A DNA stretch of 64,000 bases from Bacteroidales bacterium (GTDB lineage Bacteria > Bacteroidota > Bacteroidia > Bacteroidales > UBA932): positions 62,001 through 126,000 of the forward strand of contig WRMN01000002.1 in NCBI GenBank assembly GCA_009777095.1, read 5' to 3'. Under the pieces are notes generated by a model that searched no databases, had not been told where the DNA came from, and was given only the letters and a program-made list of their open reading frames with translations. Position numbers and translations under genes: made by a program. Numbering within the stretch: the first letter of the stretch is position 1; the number at the start of each line of letters is the position of its first letter. Shown here in pieces: positions 9,271 through 16,813 of this stretch.

Positions 9271-9495
9271 ATGCAAAAACCACAAATCCTATTAATCGTA
9301 CTTTCGGCAGTTTTGCATTCCGTCAGGAATGCCACGCTCGGTAGAAAAAATGCACAAATCACAAACCTGCAAGCCGTAGGTTTGCAACCATTTGTCGCAG
9401 GTCGCATTCCTGACGGAATGCAGGTGGCGCGGGTGGATACCGTTTTCTACCGAACGATATTCCCTACGGGAATGGGACTGCATTTTGAAACATAA
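9271..9495 (+). pseudogene. Signal-peptide remnant running into palindromic repeats
   Basis: An open frame starts MQKPQILLIVLSAVLHS, which looks like the beginning of a secretion signal. It then reads straight into palindromic repeat DNA (VRNATLGRKN..., GRIPDGMQ, IFPTGMG). These are translations of repeats, not a protein fold, so I read it as the 5' remnant of an array gene whose body was lost or replaced by the repeat. It could also be a spurious ORF. Confidence 0.4.
9309..9485. repeat. Composite palindromic repeat element
   Basis: The stretch is built of inverted repeats: GCATTCC-GTCA-GGAATGC at 9315-9332, its inverted partner GCATTCC-TGAC-GGAATGC at 9404-9421, ATTCCC-TAC-GGGAAT at 9459-9473, an outer pair TCGGTAGAAAA near 9338 and TTTTCTACCGA near 9445, and CAAACCT with AGGTTTG at 9362-9384. 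This nested arrangement resembles mobile palindromic (REP or MITE-like) elements. No transposase is present. Confidence 0.7.
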
Positions 9496-9525
9496 AAATA
9501 AAATGAAAAATAAGAAAAAAAGTAA

Positions 9526-9533
9526 TAATTTTG
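9526..9533 (+). promoter_or_regulatory. -7-like box before the ankyrin lipoprotein
   Basis: TAATTTTG matches TAnnTTTG and is the same octamer as in the leader repeats. It ends only four bases before the ATG at 9538, so a transcript from it would be nearly leaderless or start inside the gene. It may be a truncated relic of the leader cassette. Confidence 0.35.
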
Positions 9534-9537
9534 CACA

Positions 9538-10644
9538 ATGAAAAAAATAGCAATCATTTTAAGCATTCTTGCATTAATAGCAAGCAGTTGCGGACAGGCA
9601 ACGAAAAAACAAGCGGAAGTAAAATTGTTTGACCAAGGGAATATTTATACCCAAATAATCCAAGCAATAGAGACAGGTAACCAAAATTCTTTCGATGAAC
9701 TGATTAATAAAATTCCCAATATAGATTCTTTGATTCTCGTAATACAAGACCCCGAATATAATGAGTTTGCACAATATCAATCTTTACTCGGCTATGCGTG
9801 CAAATACAAACGTTGCAATTTGGCAAAAAAATTAATCAATTGTGGAGCAGATATTGAAATTGGCGAAGCAGATGATTGGCTTGTATATGACGCTCTTTCT
9901 GTTGCCGTTCAAAGTGAAGATTTATGTTTGGTAAAATTGCTTTTAGATAACGGAGCAAATCCAAATCGTATGAATAGCGAAGAAGGTTTTACCGTTTTAT
10001 CATTAAGTTGCAGGTTGAACAATTATGACATTACAAAACTACTCATTGAAAAGGGCGCAAAAGTTGACGGATTAGGTTATACAACGGGGACAGATTATGT
10101 TCACTACCCGTTATTATACGCTGTTGAAAGTAACAATATAAAATTAGTTCAACTACTTATTAACAATAATTGCAAAATTGGCATTAGGGACAGACAAGAC
10201 GAAACGCCTTTCACGATTGCAGAACGCAACGAAAATCAGCAAATGACCGACTTGTTACTTGAAATGTTACGAAAAAATTATAAATACAGAGTTGATGAAA
10301 GTTGGTTTGGTAACTACTCATACGAAACGCCGTATCCTGACAATGATAATGGGATACCCTTTGTGGCACCAGCCTACTCACTCGATATAACGCCCGATTC
10401 TTGTGTATTTAGCGGATTTGGTCATATGCTCTATTTTATTGAAAAATGTACGGTCGAAGAAACCGCGACCGATACGCTGACCGTTCGTTTTTATAATCTT
10501 ATCGAAGGAAATAGTAGTCATTATGCAGAGCCTTATGTTGTAAAATTGTTCCGCAAAGGGGGAAAATATTACTTTAACAGTCCTGTTATTTATGGAGATG
10601 AAGAAAATAATATTGATTTAGAAGTTACAAAAGCAAGTTTGTAA
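9538..10644 (+). CDS. Ankyrin-repeat lipoprotein
   Basis: 368 residues. The signal peptide MKKIAIILSILALIASSCGQ (Cys18) is nearly identical, also in DNA, to those at 7693 and 10767. Residues about 75-240 contain four to five ankyrin repeats, recognisable from LLGYACKYKRCNLAKKLINC, VKLLLDNGANPN, ITKLLIEKGAKVD and LVQLLINNNCKIGIRDRQDE. A C-terminal domain of about 120 residues (from SWFGNYSYETPYPDN) is rich in beta-strand-like sequence and unrecognised. Ankyrin repeats mediate protein binding; the protein should sit in the periplasm. Some effector immunity proteins carry ankyrin repeats, so an immunity role is possible given the array context, but nothing here proves it. Confidence 0.8.
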   Translation: MKKIAIILSILALIASSCGQATKKQAEVKLFDQGNIYTQIIQAIETGNQNSFDELINKIPNIDSLILVIQDPEYNEFAQYQSLLGYACKYKRCNLAKKLINCGADIEIGEADDWLVYDALSVAVQSEDLCLVKLLLDNGANPNRMNSEEGFTVLSLSCRLNNYDITKLLIEKGAKVDGLGYTTGTDYVHYPLLYAVESNNIKLVQLLINNNCKIGIRDRQDETPFTIAERNENQQMTDLLLEMLRKNYKYRVDESWFGNYSYETPYPDNDNGIPFVAPAYSLDITPDSCVFSGFGHMLYFIEKCTVEETATDTLTVRFYNLIEGNSSHYAEPYVVKLFRKGGKYYFNSPVIYGDEENNIDLEVTKASL

Positions 10645-10824
10645 CCTGTGCCTGATAAAACAAAATAAAAATGGATAATAATTTGATTAGTAGAAATTTG
10701 GAACAGGAACAAAATGAAATGCGATTTGACAGATTAAACATTAATTTTGCAAGAAATTTTGAAGTAATGAGAAAAATAGCAATCATTTTAAGCGTACTTG
10801 CATTAATAGCAAGCAGTTGTGGAA
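10643..10824 (+). repeat. Leader/signal-peptide cassette, copy 3
   Basis: Positions 10643-10714 match 12714-12781 almost exactly, from AACCTGTGCCTGATAAAAC through the MDNNL frame. The following part matches cassette copy 2: GATTTGACAGATTAAACATT, the -7 box TAATTTTG at 10742-10749, and the signal-peptide DNA. Relative to copy 2 there is one extra T just before the start, which removes the stop and puts the MDNNL frame in frame with the lipoprotein. Confidence 0.7.
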
Positions 10825-11837
10825 ACAAAAAAGTTCCTTTTGATTATAGTACATTGCCCACAGAATGGACAATGTTGACAGAGATAAGCGATGAAAATTT
10901 TGTCGTTTGTGAGGGTGAAAAGGAAATGTTGATAATAGAAGAAAACACATTAACTCGTTTGTATATTGCTGTGGGCGAACAATGGAGACTTGAAATTTTA
11001 GAAGCCTATCAAGTGGGCGAAACTGTTATATTTAATGTGAAGTCCTCAGACGGACATAAATATGAGCTTAAATTTGTTTGGGTGAATAAGGAAAAAGGAC
11101 TTGCTCAATGGATTTTTGATGAAAGCGATTTTGGCACATTCGTTGCAGAAGACAAAGTGTCTGAATATCCGAAATTGGCGAAATGTTTTGCAGACGAAGA
11201 AGAATATTTACCAACAGTAGCAGTAAATCCCGAAGATTTTGTGCTTTCCGAAGAAATCGTTTTTACAGACGAACTAATCCCCAAAAAAATCGTTGGCGAT
11301 TTGAATAAAGACGGCAAAGAAGATTGCGTAATAATCACAAAACAAACGAAAAAAGAATTTGCGTCTGTCGAAAATTCGTTTAGCAAAAAAGTTGACCGCA
11401 ACCGTCGTGGAATTTTAATCGCGTTCAGAAAAGATGACGGTTGGTACGAAAAAGTTTTGGCAATTCCCAATTGCTTTTTGTCCGAAAACGAAGATGGAGG
11501 CATTTATTTCGCACCCGAATTATCTGTTGAAATATTAAATGGTAATTTGAGAGTTAATTATGGACACGGCAGGTATGGTTGGTGGCGGTACACTTTTCGT
11601 TATCAAAACAATAATTTTGAGTTGATTGGCTATGACACAGAAGAAATGAGCAGTGGTAGATTAGAGAGAGGAATAAGTATCAATTTTCTTGCAAAAAAGA
11701 AACAAACGAAAACTTATGATGAAGACGAAAATATGATAGAAGAAATTTGGCAAAATATTGAAATCAAAAATCTTGTAAAACTAACAGACATAGACTTTGA
11801 CGAGTTTAGCGTGAGCAGTTGTTACACAGAAAAATAA
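10767..11837 (+). CDS. Lipoprotein with an FG-GAP-like calcium-loop motif, function unknown
   Basis: 356 residues from the ATG at 10767. An in-frame ATG at 10671 exists but lies before the -7 box at 10742-10749 and would bury the signal peptide, so I reject it. The N-terminus MRKIAIILSVLALIASSCGN (Cys18) is the array's shared lipoprotein signal. The middle contains IVGDLNKDGKEDCVIITK (about residues 173-190), resembling the Asp-rich loop of FG-GAP/VCBS repeats. The rest is unrecognised. It is followed after seven bases by a secreted protein gene, so the two are probably co-transcribed. Confidence 0.7.
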   Translation: MRKIAIILSVLALIASSCGNKKVPFDYSTLPTEWTMLTEISDENFVVCEGEKEMLIIEENTLTRLYIAVGEQWRLEILEAYQVGETVIFNVKSSDGHKYELKFVWVNKEKGLAQWIFDESDFGTFVAEDKVSEYPKLAKCFADEEEYLPTVAVNPEDFVLSEEIVFTDELIPKKIVGDLNKDGKEDCVIITKQTKKEFASVENSFSKKVDRNRRGILIAFRKDDGWYEKVLAIPNCFLSENEDGGIYFAPELSVEILNGNLRVNYGHGRYGWWRYTFRYQNNNFELIGYDTEEMSSGRLERGISINFLAKKKQTKTYDEDENMIEEIWQNIEIKNLVKLTDIDFDEFSVSSCYTEK

Positions 11838-11844
11838 ACACCCA

Positions 11845-12633
11845 GTGAAAAAAACAGTAATTATATTAAGCCTTTGCATTATGGCAAGCACGGTATTTGC
11901 GCAGGAAACGGCGGTAACTTTCACCCGAAAAATAGTTTATCAATCTATGCAAACAACAATGTACGGCGAAAGAACCGAAAAAACCAAACTCTATTTTTAT
12001 ACAAATTTAGACAATGATTTTCTTGTTGATTACAAAGCAAATGTCAATTATTTTTGGTATTTTGCCGACAGGTCGGGCTACTATTATGTAGTTCCCGAAT
12101 TTAACAATGTTTTTGTGCCTGTATCCAATGAGTTGTTAAAACCGAGTATTGATGTTGAGGGAGACGAACCTGAGTATGCCTTTAAGCGTTTGGAAGCAGG
12201 CGAAATAATAAATGGTGTTTTTTGTCAGCATTATCAATTATGCAAATTATATCAAACAGAAGATGGACTTTTTGAAAGTCCGATTTGGGATATAATTTTT
12301 TGTATTGATGAATCAAGCGAAATAAACAATGCCGTATTTTTTGCTGTCGAGTTGGACCATATCTCAAAGGATAACTTTTTTTGGGTAAAAGATAAATACA
12401 GGCGTTGCGAAGAGACAAAGGGTTTGGTTATGAAAGTAAAGTTTGAAAATGTGATGGGCGAAAAATCTGTTGATTGGTTTGCCATTCAAACAATTGAATA
12501 CATTTCGCAAACCCTCTATTTCAACCCACAACAAAACGAACGGCAACGCTTGACCGAACAGCAAAAGTATAAAGAAATGTGGAAAGACTTTGTTCCTGTA
12601 AAAAGAACTCACGAAGGATTGAAATTTGAATAG
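11845..12633 (+). CDS. Secreted protein of unknown function
   Basis: 262 residues, starting at GTG 11845. MKKTVIILSLCIMASTVFAQ is a type I signal peptide; the DNA coding LCIMAS is shared with the gene at 8718. The mature protein has a beta-rich look and phrases such as GEIINGVFCQHYQL and KRLEAG reminiscent of periplasmic GLPGLI-like proteins of Bacteroidetes, but I cannot assign a family. It lies seven bases after the preceding lipoprotein gene and ends the intact part of the array. Confidence 0.65.
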   Translation: MKKTVIILSLCIMASTVFAQETAVTFTRKIVYQSMQTTMYGERTEKTKLYFYTNLDNDFLVDYKANVNYFWYFADRSGYYYVVPEFNNVFVPVSNELLKPSIDVEGDEPEYAFKRLEAGEIINGVFCQHYQLCKLYQTEDGLFESPIWDIIFCIDESSEINNAVFFAVELDHISKDNFFWVKDKYRRCEETKGLVMKVKFENVMGEKSVDWFAIQTIEYISQTLYFNPQQNERQRLTEQQKYKEMWKDFVPVKRTHEGLKFE

Positions 12634-12634
12634 A

Positions 12635-12739
12635 ATGAAAAAAGCATTTAAAATAGTGATAAAAGCCGATACCGAGCGGTTTTCCCCCGCTGGTGCAAGG
12701 TTCAGCCAAGCGCAACCTGTGCCTGATAAAACAAAATAA
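12635..12739 (+). pseudogene. Short ORF, probable remnant of an array gene
   Basis: A 34-codon frame begins MKKAFKIVIKADTERFSPAG and ends VPDKTK just before the MDNNL frame. The Lys-rich start resembles the beginnings of array genes, and the tail is repeat DNA shared with 10643-10670. No signal peptide or domain is visible. Confidence 0.3.
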
Positions 12740-12810
12740 AAATGGATAATAATTTGATTAGTAGAAATTTGGAACAGGAACAAGTGGCAAATTTGCGCCT
12801 GCGGGGGCAA
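12714..12810 (+). repeat. Leader cassette, copy 4 (truncated)
   Basis: This matches copy 3 from AACCTGTGCCTG through the MDNNL frame and copy 2 through the GC-rich hairpin (TTTGCGCC, TGCG, GGGGCAAA). It lacks the promoter box and signal peptide. The MDNNL frame here (12742-12852) encodes 36 residues ending YKVIVK. Confidence 0.65.
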
Positions 12811-12861
12811 AATCGCGTAACGGCAAACACATATAAGGTAATCGTGAAGTGATAAAAGACA

Positions 12862-12900
12862 AATTAGCAGAACTTGTAAATTTTGCAAGTTTTGCTAATT
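12862..12900. promoter_or_regulatory. Long palindrome overlapping the ATPase promoter, candidate operator
   Basis: The 15-base arms 12862-12876 (AATTAGCAGAACTTG) and 12886-12900 (CAAGTTTTGCTAATT) pair with one mismatch around a nine-base spacer. A TTTG at 12882-12885 lies 20 bases before the -7 box at 12906, the expected -33 to -7 spacing, so the palindrome covers the -33 element. That geometry suggests a repressor site or a cruciform. Confidence 0.5.
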
Positions 12901-12905
12901 CTTAT

Positions 12906-12913
12906 TATCTTTG
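12906..12913 (+). promoter_or_regulatory. -7 promoter box of the ATPase gene
   Basis: TATCTTTG matches TAnnTTTG, with TTTG at 12882-12885 as the -33 box. It ends five bases before the ATG at 12918, so the transcript would have almost no leader. Confidence 0.6.
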
Positions 12914-12917
12914 CCGT

Positions 12918-14150
12918 ATGAAAAACTTGATAGAAAGAAAAGAATATCTTGATAAACTGCTGTCATACAAAGACAAAGATATTATCAAAGTAGTAACAGG
13001 CTTACGGAGGTCGGGCAAGTCCACTCTTTTGGAATTGTTTAGAAATCGTTTGTTGAAAAATAGCGTGATGCCCGAGCAAACGCAATTCTACAATTTTGAA
13101 TTGCCCGAAAACTACCTGAACAAATCGTGGGAAACGCTTTATTTTGAAATAAAATCGAAATTGCAGACAAGCAAACCGAATTACATTTTCCTTGATGAAA
13201 TTCAAAATATTGCCGATTTTGAAAAATTGGTTGACGGATTGTACGCAAGCGGAAATATAGATGTTTATATCACAGGCTCAAATGCAAATTTGCTGTCGGG
13301 CGAATTGGCTACTTTGTTGAGTGGTAGGTATATTGAAATCTCTATTTTGCCTTTTTCGTTTGCCGAATACTTGGAGGTCAGAGGCATTGATGCGAGCAAC
13401 AAATATTTGAATTACGAAGCCTTATTCTACGACTTCGTAAATGAAACTTCGTTGCCCAAAGGTGTTGAGTTGCGGGAAGAAGGTTTTGACAAAATTTACG
13501 AGTATCTCGAAGCCTTATATACGACAATTATCGAAAAAGACATTACGCAACGCTACAAAATTTACGACAAACGAGCGTTCGGGAATGTTGCAAAATTCGT
13601 GGCTTCAAATATCGGCAATTCAATTTCGCCAAACAGCATTTCAAAAGCGTTAAAGGCAGATAATCAGACCGTTCATCGCGACACAGTTGAGAAATTTATT
13701 GAATATTTGCTTGAAAGTTTTGTGTTTTACTGTGTTAACCGTTTCGACATTAAAGGCAAAAAACAACTTGCGACAATGGAAAAATATTACCTCGTTGATG
13801 CAGGTTTATTAAATGTATTGGTTGGGCGGGATAGAACGTCAGACAGAGGTCATATTTTGGAAAATATTGTTTATCTCGAACTTTTGCGGAGAGGGTACAA
13901 AATTTGGACAGGCACGCTTCGCAACGGAGAAATAGATTTTACCGTTAAAAATCGTAACGGCGAAGTTGAATACTACCAAGTTTCGTGGGAAATTTCAAAT
14001 CCCGACACCGAAGAACGAGAATTTACACCATTGGAGACGGTAAAAGATAATTATCCGAAGTATTTACTCTCAACTGAAAGTTTTCCGCAAAGCCGAGCGG
14101 GAATTATTCATAAAAACGTGTTTGAATGGTTATTGGAAAAGGAAAAATAA
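12918..14150 (+). CDS. AAA-family ATPase with DUF4143 C-terminal domain
   Basis: 410 residues from the ATG at 12918; an in-frame ATG at 12849 precedes the promoter box and palindrome and is rejected. Walker A is GLRRSGKSTLLELF (about residues 27-40) and Walker B is YIFLDEIQN (about 91-99), followed by a sensor-like YITGSNANLLSGEL and the conserved LSGRYIEISILPFSFAEYL of AAA_14. The C-terminal DUF4143 contains YYLVDAGLLNVLVG and an ENIVYLELLRRGY/GEIDF motif resembling restriction-endonuclease-like folds. Members are widespread, often orphan and of unknown function. It closes the accessory island and ends seven bases before the GH43 gene. Confidence 0.9.
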   Translation: MKNLIERKEYLDKLLSYKDKDIIKVVTGLRRSGKSTLLELFRNRLLKNSVMPEQTQFYNFELPENYLNKSWETLYFEIKSKLQTSKPNYIFLDEIQNIADFEKLVDGLYASGNIDVYITGSNANLLSGELATLLSGRYIEISILPFSFAEYLEVRGIDASNKYLNYEALFYDFVNETSLPKGVELREEGFDKIYEYLEALYTTIIEKDITQRYKIYDKRAFGNVAKFVASNIGNSISPNSISKALKADNQTVHRDTVEKFIEYLLESFVFYCVNRFDIKGKKQLATMEKYYLVDAGLLNVLVGRDRTSDRGHILENIVYLELLRRGYKIWTGTLRNGEIDFTVKNRNGEVEYYQVSWEISNPDTEEREFTPLETVKDNYPKYLLSTESFPQSRAGIIHKNVFEWLLEKEK

Positions 14151-14157
14151 ACTCGCA

Positions 14158-15840
14158 ATGAAAAAGCTATTCCACATTAATTGGCCTTTAGGCCTACTGT
14201 CTATGTTACTGCTTTATTCATGCAGCAACGATGATAAAACAGCTACATTTCGCTACTTTGAGTATAAGGGAGCAGACCCTGTATTTACTGCGAATATTGA
14301 CGATACACGGCAATACTATAATCCCATTCTGCTCGGTTGCTATCCCGATCCCTCAATATGCCGTAAAGACAATGATTATTATTTAGTAACCTCTACCTTT
14401 GCCTACTATCCGGGGATTCCTATCTTCCACAGTACCGATCTGGTCAACTGGGTACAAATCGGCAATGTGCTGAACCGACCTTCGCAGCTTAATCTCGACA
14501 ACATAAGAATTGACGGCGGCGTATATGCTCCGGTCATCAGGTATAATCCGTACAACGATATGTATTACCTTATCAACACCTGTGTTGACGGTATTGGCAA
14601 TTTCGTTGTAAAAACAAAAGACCCGAAGCAGAACAACTGGTCGGAACCTATTATGTTGCCTAAGGTCGGCGGCATTGACCCCTCTCTTTTTTTTGACGAA
14701 GACGGCAAGGCTTATATCGTACACAACGACGCTCCGCAAGGCGAACCTGAGTGGCAAGGACACCGCGCCATTTGGCTGCATGAATATGATGTGGCAGCCG
14801 ACACCACGCTCAACGGTTGCAAAATGATTGTCGATGGCGGCGTGGACAAACGTAAACGTCCTATCTGGATTGAAGCGCCGCATATTTACAAGATCAATGG
14901 TTACTACTACCTGATGTGTGCCGAAGGCGGTACCCGCGAAGACCATTCGGAAGTTATTTTCCGCGCCGATGAGGTATGGGGTCCCTATATCCCATGGGAA
15001 AACAATCCTATTCTAACGCAGCGCGACTTAGCTAATGACCGCAGCAATCCTGTTACCTGCACAGGCCATGTCGACTTAATACAGACTATCGAAGGAGATT
15101 GGTATGCGGTATTTCTCGCCTGCCGTCCTTATGAAAAAGATTATTTCAACACCGGCCGCGAAACCTTTATGCTGCCTCTACAATGGGAAAACGAATATCC
15201 TGTTATACTGTCTAAGGGGCAAGCTATTCCATTTGTGGTGGACAAAGAAAAGCTACAACCCAACTCTAACAGCTATAAGGGTAACTTTACATGGCGAGAC
15301 GATTTCAAAAGCGCTACTCTCGACCATCGCTGGCTCTTCATACGCACACCACGCACAACATGGTGGTCGCTTAGCAAAAACGGATTAGTAATAGAGGCTA
15401 ACGGACAAAGTATTTACAAAAAAGAACAGCCTGCCTTCATTGGCTATCGCCAGCAACACCTTTGTTTCAACGTTACAACCGAGATGCAATATACGCCGTC
15501 AAAAACAGATGAACTTGCAGGTTTAGTGTGTTACCAGAATGAAGGCCACAATATCGTTTTTGGCAAAACTTTGAATGAACAGGGAGTTGCAGTTATGGTT
15601 GTAGACCTAACCGTAAAGGGCGAGGTAAAACGCATTGCAGAGGTAGAAATTCCCAAAGAACATCGCAAAAAGGCCATAGAAATGAACATTAAAAGCATGG
15701 GCAAGTCTTATGCTTTCCTTTATTCTTATGACCAAGGCATCAATTGGACAGTTGTGGCCGAAACCGAAGCCAAGGTATTGAGTACAGAGGTAGCAGGAGG
15801 GTTTACCGGAGTGGTAGTGGGAATGTGGGCAAGCCGATAA
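14158..15840 (+). CDS. GH43 beta-xylosidase/arabinofuranosidase lipoprotein
   Basis: 560 residues with a lipoprotein signal (LLSMLLLYSCSND). The five-bladed propeller of GH43 begins at GCYPDPSI; the three acidic residues are visible as Asp64 (YPDPS, base), Asp174 (GGIDPSLFF, pKa modulator) and Glu239 (WIEAPHIY, acid). The C-terminal part (from about residue 375, WRDDFKSATLDHRW) fits the beta-sandwich domain common in beta-xylosidases of this family. The expected action is to remove xylose or arabinose from xylan fragments in the periplasm or at the surface. It is the first sugar-degrading gene after the accessory island; the start is the ATG seven bases after the ATPase stop, since an upstream in-frame ATG at 14122 gives a poor signal peptide. 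Confidence 0.93.
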   Translation: MKKLFHINWPLGLLSMLLLYSCSNDDKTATFRYFEYKGADPVFTANIDDTRQYYNPILLGCYPDPSICRKDNDYYLVTSTFAYYPGIPIFHSTDLVNWVQIGNVLNRPSQLNLDNIRIDGGVYAPVIRYNPYNDMYYLINTCVDGIGNFVVKTKDPKQNNWSEPIMLPKVGGIDPSLFFDEDGKAYIVHNDAPQGEPEWQGHRAIWLHEYDVAADTTLNGCKMIVDGGVDKRKRPIWIEAPHIYKINGYYYLMCAEGGTREDHSEVIFRADEVWGPYIPWENNPILTQRDLANDRSNPVTCTGHVDLIQTIEGDWYAVFLACRPYEKDYFNTGRETFMLPLQWENEYPVILSKGQAIPFVVDKEKLQPNSNSYKGNFTWRDDFKSATLDHRWLFIRTPRTTWWSLSKNGLVIEANGQSIYKKEQPAFIGYRQQHLCFNVTTEMQYTPSKTDELAGLVCYQNEGHNIVFGKTLNEQGVAVMVVDLTVKGEVKRIAEVEIPKEHRKKAIEMNIKSMGKSYAFLYSYDQGINWTVVAETEAKVLSTEVAGGFTGVVVGMWASR

Positions 15841-15965
15841 GCTTCAAATCGCGCTACAAGTCGCGCAAACAAGCGTTTTTCAGTTACGATGCAAGCTAAA
15901 AGAAAAGGAATATTCTTGAAATAATAATCACCTATAATAAATCATAAATCAAATATTTAAACTGT

Positions 15966-15992
15966 TACTTAGCGTAAAAAATACGCTAAGTA
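15966..15992. promoter_or_regulatory. Palindromic operator for the NUDIX-HTH regulator
   Basis: Perfect 11-base arms TACTTAGCGTA (15966-15976) and TACGCTAAGTA (15982-15992) flank five A. It lies 22 bases before the -7 box and 48 bases before the regulator's start, where a repressor would block the promoter. The identical 27 bases occur inside the GH67 gene at 24363-24389, with weaker forms at 21672-21692 and 28710-28730. The rest of the 15841-16014 gap holds nothing else I recognise. Confidence 0.8.
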
Positions 15993-16014
15993 TATAACAT
16001 ATCATTTATTCGCG

Positions 16015-16022
16015 TATCTTTG
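16015..16022 (+). promoter_or_regulatory. -7 promoter box of the regulator-xylB-xylA operon
   Basis: TATCTTTG matches TAnnTTTG and lies 18 bases before the ATG at 16040. The operator ends 22 bases upstream, at about the -33 position. Confidence 0.7.
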
Positions 16023-16039
16023 TAGAAAAAACAAGTTTA

Positions 16040-16792
16040 ATGCGTACTCGCTCTCTTCATTACGATAAACAAGCGCTTTCGGTCGATTGCGTAGTTTTCG
16101 GCTTCAATGGGAAGTTGTTGAAAGTATTGTTAGAAAAGCGCCGCCGCATTTCGCCTTCTCGTAAAATAATAAGCGATCTGAAACTTCCGGGCAGTCTGAT
16201 TTCCGACACAGAGGACATCAATGATGCAGCCTACCGCGTAATCAGTGAATTTACAGGAGCGCGCAACATCAGTCTTCGCCAAATGGAAGTATTCTCGGAG
16301 CCGAAACGTGTACAGGGAAACGAACTAAATTGGATTAACGACTACTACCGCGTATCGCTTACCCGTGTGGTTACCATTGTATTTTTTGCTTTGGTAAAGT
16401 TAGATGAAAAATTGGAAGATTACAGCCATCGCCGCGGCGCCAAATGGGTAGAACTTAACGAGGTGCAAAATTTAGCCCTCGACCATAATAAAATTCTCAT
16501 CACGGCCATTGATCACCTGCTTAACCTTTTCCACTTAGAGCCGGTAGCTTTCGAGTTTCTACCCAGAAAATTCACTATTCGCCAACTTCAAAATCTTTAC
16601 GAAACCATATTCGACGTAAAAATAGACAATCGTAATTTTCGTAAAAAAATGGCGAGCTTAGAGTATGTCGTTCCTTTAGATAAAAAAGAAAGCAATGTAG
16701 CCCACAAACCGGCACAATACTACAGTTTCAATAAACGCAAGTATGAGCAGAAGAACAGGAAGATATTTAAGCTAAGTTCGGTATATAAGTAA
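16040..16792 (+). CDS. NUDIX-HTH sugar-responsive transcriptional regulator (NrtR/AraR-type)
   Basis: 250 residues. Residues about 10-165 are a NUDIX-like domain (VDCVVFGFNGKLLKVLLEKR, LPGSLI) whose NUDIX box is degenerate, so it probably binds a ligand without hydrolysis. Residues about 175-250 form a winged helix (FTIRQLQNLYETIF, FRKKMASLEYV). This layout is that of the NrtR family, whose Bacteroidetes members such as AraR control arabinose and xylose genes. It is the first gene of the run leading to xylB and xylA, 21 bases from xylB. A perfect palindrome lies directly before its promoter, suggesting autoregulation together with the operon. Xylose or a xylose derivative is the inferred ligand. 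Confidence 0.88.
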   Translation: MRTRSLHYDKQALSVDCVVFGFNGKLLKVLLEKRRRISPSRKIISDLKLPGSLISDTEDINDAAYRVISEFTGARNISLRQMEVFSEPKRVQGNELNWINDYYRVSLTRVVTIVFFALVKLDEKLEDYSHRRGAKWVELNEVQNLALDHNKILITAIDHLLNLFHLEPVAFEFLPRKFTIRQLQNLYETIFDVKIDNRNFRKKMASLEYVVPLDKKESNVAHKPAQYYSFNKRKYEQKNRKIFKLSSVYK

Positions 16793-16813
16793 TCGTTTAA
16801 AATTCAAAATTTA

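Noticed and set aside
10671-10766. 32-residue N-terminal extension of the lipoprotein at 10767
   Set aside because: It contains the repeat's promoter box and places 32 residues before a standard lipoprotein signal peptide; the ATG at 10767 fits better.
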